This document shows positions 61,501 through 64,000 of a DNA stretch of 64,000 nucleotides, piece after piece. A program made the position numbers and the translations under genes. Under the pieces are notes generated by a model. It ran no database searches, was not told where the DNA came from, and worked only from the letters and a program-made list of their open reading frames with translations. Origin of the DNA: Cycas panzhihuaensis (lineage: Eukaryota > Cycadophyta); contig CM041465.1 in NCBI GenBank assembly GCA_023213395.1, forward strand, positions 149,861,741 through 149,925,740, read 5' to 3'. Each line of letters begins with the position of its first letter. Within the stretch, counting starts at the first letter, position 1.

Positions 61501-61970
61501 AACTAAGGATGCCCTTACTCATCTCAAATCCAAGAAGGTGTCCATCTAAAAGGAAGGTCTTGTGGGTCATTTGTAGGCCCTCAAACCTACGTTCGATGCA
61601 CAGATGCCCTTTGTGGGTGATTTATTCCCCCACTTCCAAGGATCCTTAAGCCCTTTGTTTATCGATTATGTAAGCTTGATCTCCTTATGTTTAGTGACCC
61701 CCAGAGGTGCACATCTACTAGTGACTATACTAGGGACCTGTCAGTAAAAGAACCATCCTAGCTTTCTTTCTATTGGCATTGCCTCTCCTTTTGGCATCCC
61801 ATCTTGATTCGTTAGGAAACCCTTGACATCCTTCATTTTGTTATCCTTCTTTCTTCCAAATCATAGGAGGAACTTGAATGCGATGATTCTCTCATCATTT
61901 GTGAGGCCTTCCTCCTTCTTTGGAAGACTCACCCTATTCTCCCCTTCCTTTGTCTTATTTTGAATTAGCT
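58521..61970. other. Probable leader/LTR zone of the right-hand Tat-like element, no gene recognised
   Basis: Pyrimidine-rich stretches (59270-59500, 60140-60200, 60640-60690) and many CCTT/CTTT runs give it the look of LTR or leader DNA. A GGTACC-type word cluster lies at ~59015-59085. Its position upstream of a plus-strand gag suggests the 5' LTR and leader of that element, but the matching LTR would be outside the window. Short frames (59876-60067, 60290-60544, 61131-61328) have no domain I recognise. Confidence 0.4.
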
Positions 61971-64000
61971 ATGGAGGGATTCTCTTCGAATTGGGCATAA
62001 AATGCTTATGATTCTGAAACCCAACAACCTTCAACCTCCTTCCATGGTTCCACCCAAGAGGGTGAAGATCCCATCTTCTATCCAGGTGATCAAGAGCACC
62101 CAAATATCCATCATCTTCCCACACATGATATGAGAGCTTTGTCCCCTATGGAATATCACAACCTTAGTGACAATGCCCATGACGACTACCTTGTGAGGTT
62201 TACTTTATATGAGGAGCCTTCAACCTTATATGAGCAAGTAGGAACCCCTTCTACAGATGTGGTGGAAGTGCTTCATCAATGTTTGCAAGCTGCTAGTCTC
62301 TAACCACCTCCCAAGTTGTTGGAGAGCATCTTACGAAGTGTGGTGCCCTCTTCTTCCTCATCTACACCTCCATATTCTTCTCACTCAGCATTGCTAACCC
62401 CCCCGGGGCCATCCTTCATTGCTTTTTCCTCTTCTTGTGGCCCTCATCTTTTAGGGGCCACTCGAGGTATACCAACTTCCTAAATTAGGTTGAGTATACC
62501 TCCTCCTAGCTAGGTAACCACACCTCAACCAACTATAGTCCATCCACCTCCTATTAGACATAGGGGGCTTACGTATCCCCCATTCTCTAGCCATGTGGGC
62601 CAAATCCCCATGCGTTTCCAAACCCATCCTAAGGATCCATCTCTTTATCTGCCCTTGGGATACACCTCCCAACCATAGAGGCATGGTAAAGGGAGTTCTT
62701 TTCTTGTCTATGGGGTGGACCCTCTTCACCCATATAGTGTTGTACCACCTATAGGTGGTCCATATGGGTAAAATCTTGTCCCACACCCACCTGCTTCCTC
62801 TTGTTGCATCTCTTCATATGTAGTGCCTTTGCAAGAAGGATAAATCCCTCCTCAAGGCTCCTACTCCCAAGTCTTCTTTCAATAAGGGTCATACTTCTAA
62901 AGGGGGATGGGTCTTTCCTACCCATCTGCCTCTCTTCCAGTTCCTTCACATTCGAGATTAGTCCCTTCCCACCAGGTGGGAGGAAGTTCATATCTCTTTT
63001 TTTATCAAACTTCCCAAGGAGGATTTGGGCACCCTTGCCCACCTCCTCCTTCATCCTTTGTTGATCTAACAGTTTAACCAAGGGCCCATTCCTTCATTGA
63101 CTATAGGTCAACCCCCTTATCCATTGAGGCATTGAGGACCAACTTACTGTCTTATCCTCCTGAGGTACCTAAGTTTGATGGGACCTCTTCTCAAGACCTA
63201 ACAGAATATGTTAGGAGCTTTTCCATGGCGTGTATTGATTATTAGGTCTATGATCATATCTTGATGGAGCTTTTCCTATGTTCTTTACAAGGTAATGCCC
63301 TTAAGTAGTTCTATCGCCTCCCTACGCACTCAATTCACTTATTCCAACAACTCGTAGATGAGTTCGTTAACTACTTTAATGTTGCTCTCCCCTTCATGAG
63401 TGGAATGAAGGCCCTTTTATCCCTTAAACAAGGTCATGAGGAGATGAATCATAACTTTGTTAGGTGTTTTCATGATCTCCTTCATTCCATAAAAGTCACC
63501 TTGCTTGAGGAGCTAAAAAGAGATCTTTTTGTAAACGATCTTCGTCTCGAGGTATATGTTGAGCTTCTCAAAATGGGGGTAACAACATATGACTCCACTA
63601 TATCCAAGTATTTGGCTCTTGAGGCTATTGAGATCTAAGCGGGTCTTAAGAAGCCTCTCAAATCGTCACAACAACGTGAGGCACCCTCTCCATCTCATGA
63701 CATCAAAACTCAACAACCCCTAAAGTCTTTAACCCATTCGATGGAAAAGACTTTAGACCCATTAACATCCACCATATGTTCCTTTAATTGTACAATGAAG
63801 GAGCTTAAGCTCCAAGCTCCTCCTACATCACCAACCTTTTATAAACCTATTCATTAAGCTTCTGAAGCAGCACCTCCCAAGAATGGAAATACCTATGCTT
63901 CTCAAACAAGGAAGTCAAACTCTTCCTTAGAGAAGAAATGATGCTCTATTCATGGCGAATGCCTCCATGAGGATTCATAATGTAGGGCACAACATTTCAA
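61971..64000 (+). pseudogene. Tat-like gypsy gag, running off the right edge
   Basis: A largely continuous plus-strand frame from the ATG at 61971 to the window end. An acidic N-terminal part comes first. A long Pro/Ser-rich region (62280-63060) contains YGVDPLHPYSVVPPIGGPYG, shared with the minus-strand remnant at 6340-7340. The gag core starts near 63167 (PKFDGTSSQDLTEYVRSFSM) and contains FLCSLQGNALK near 63275 and FMSGMKALLSLKQGHEEMNH near 63394. A zinc knuckle (CSIHGECLHEDS, stop, C) is near 63940-63980. Stops are frequent, but frameshifts are few. Two stops lie at the same sites as in the gag at 13682. Pol would follow to the right of the window. Confidence 0.75.

Overview
This window looks like nuclear DNA from a land plant with a large, repeat-filled genome. 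It holds plant Ty1/copia and Ty3/gypsy LTR retrotransposons nested in one another, a fragment of plastid DNA (atpF exon 1 with the start of its group II intron) and very long AT microsatellites. I see no intact cellular gene, no rRNA or tRNA gene and no CRISPR array. The first ~660 bases are richer in G+C than the rest and could be the edge of a gene lying to the left. I cannot name the species.

Left part (1-22 kb). A minus-strand Tat-like gypsy element (1230-8906) has long diverged LTRs, a proline-rich gag remnant on the minus strand, no visible pol, and a Plant Mobile Domain (PMD) relic on the opposite (plus) strand. After ~4.7 kb of AT-rich DNA with no recognisable gene comes a second Tat-like relic on the plus strand (13682-18180: gag, protease, RT, RNase H, start of integrase). 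Its 3' side is followed by a 1.9-kb internally deleted copia element (18657-20589), which still has a perfect 5-bp target duplication.

Middle part (22-40 kb). A minus-strand copia element (22130-39955, 472-bp LTRs, target duplication ATATT) was split inside its reverse transcriptase by two chromodomain gypsy elements inserted 66 bp apart: Chromo-1 (23851-29929) and Chromo-2 (29996-36668, target duplication CATTT). Chromo-2 has a gag-pol reading frame of ~1,500 codons with no frameshift, but broken by about 29 nonsense codons, most of them explicable by C-to-T or G-to-A change.

Right part (40-64 kb). A copia fragment (40180-41060) is followed by a nearly complete copia element (41911-47466). 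Further right are a lone RNase H domain (minus strand, 50080-50481), a second PMD relic (51820-54290, plus strand) interrupted by a probable solo LTR, the plastid fragment, a 1.65-kb microsatellite, a minus-strand Tat-like RNase H/integrase relic (56830-58520), and a Tat-like gag running off the right edge (61971-64000).

Three observations stand out. A ~370-420 bp noncoding leader is recognisably shared by two gypsy elements and one copia element, which belong to different superfamilies. PMD relics occur twice in antisense orientation to Tat-like gypsy sequence. Decay of the younger elements is dominated by transition-type nonsense mutations with reading frames otherwise preserved, as expected for heavily methylated repeats.
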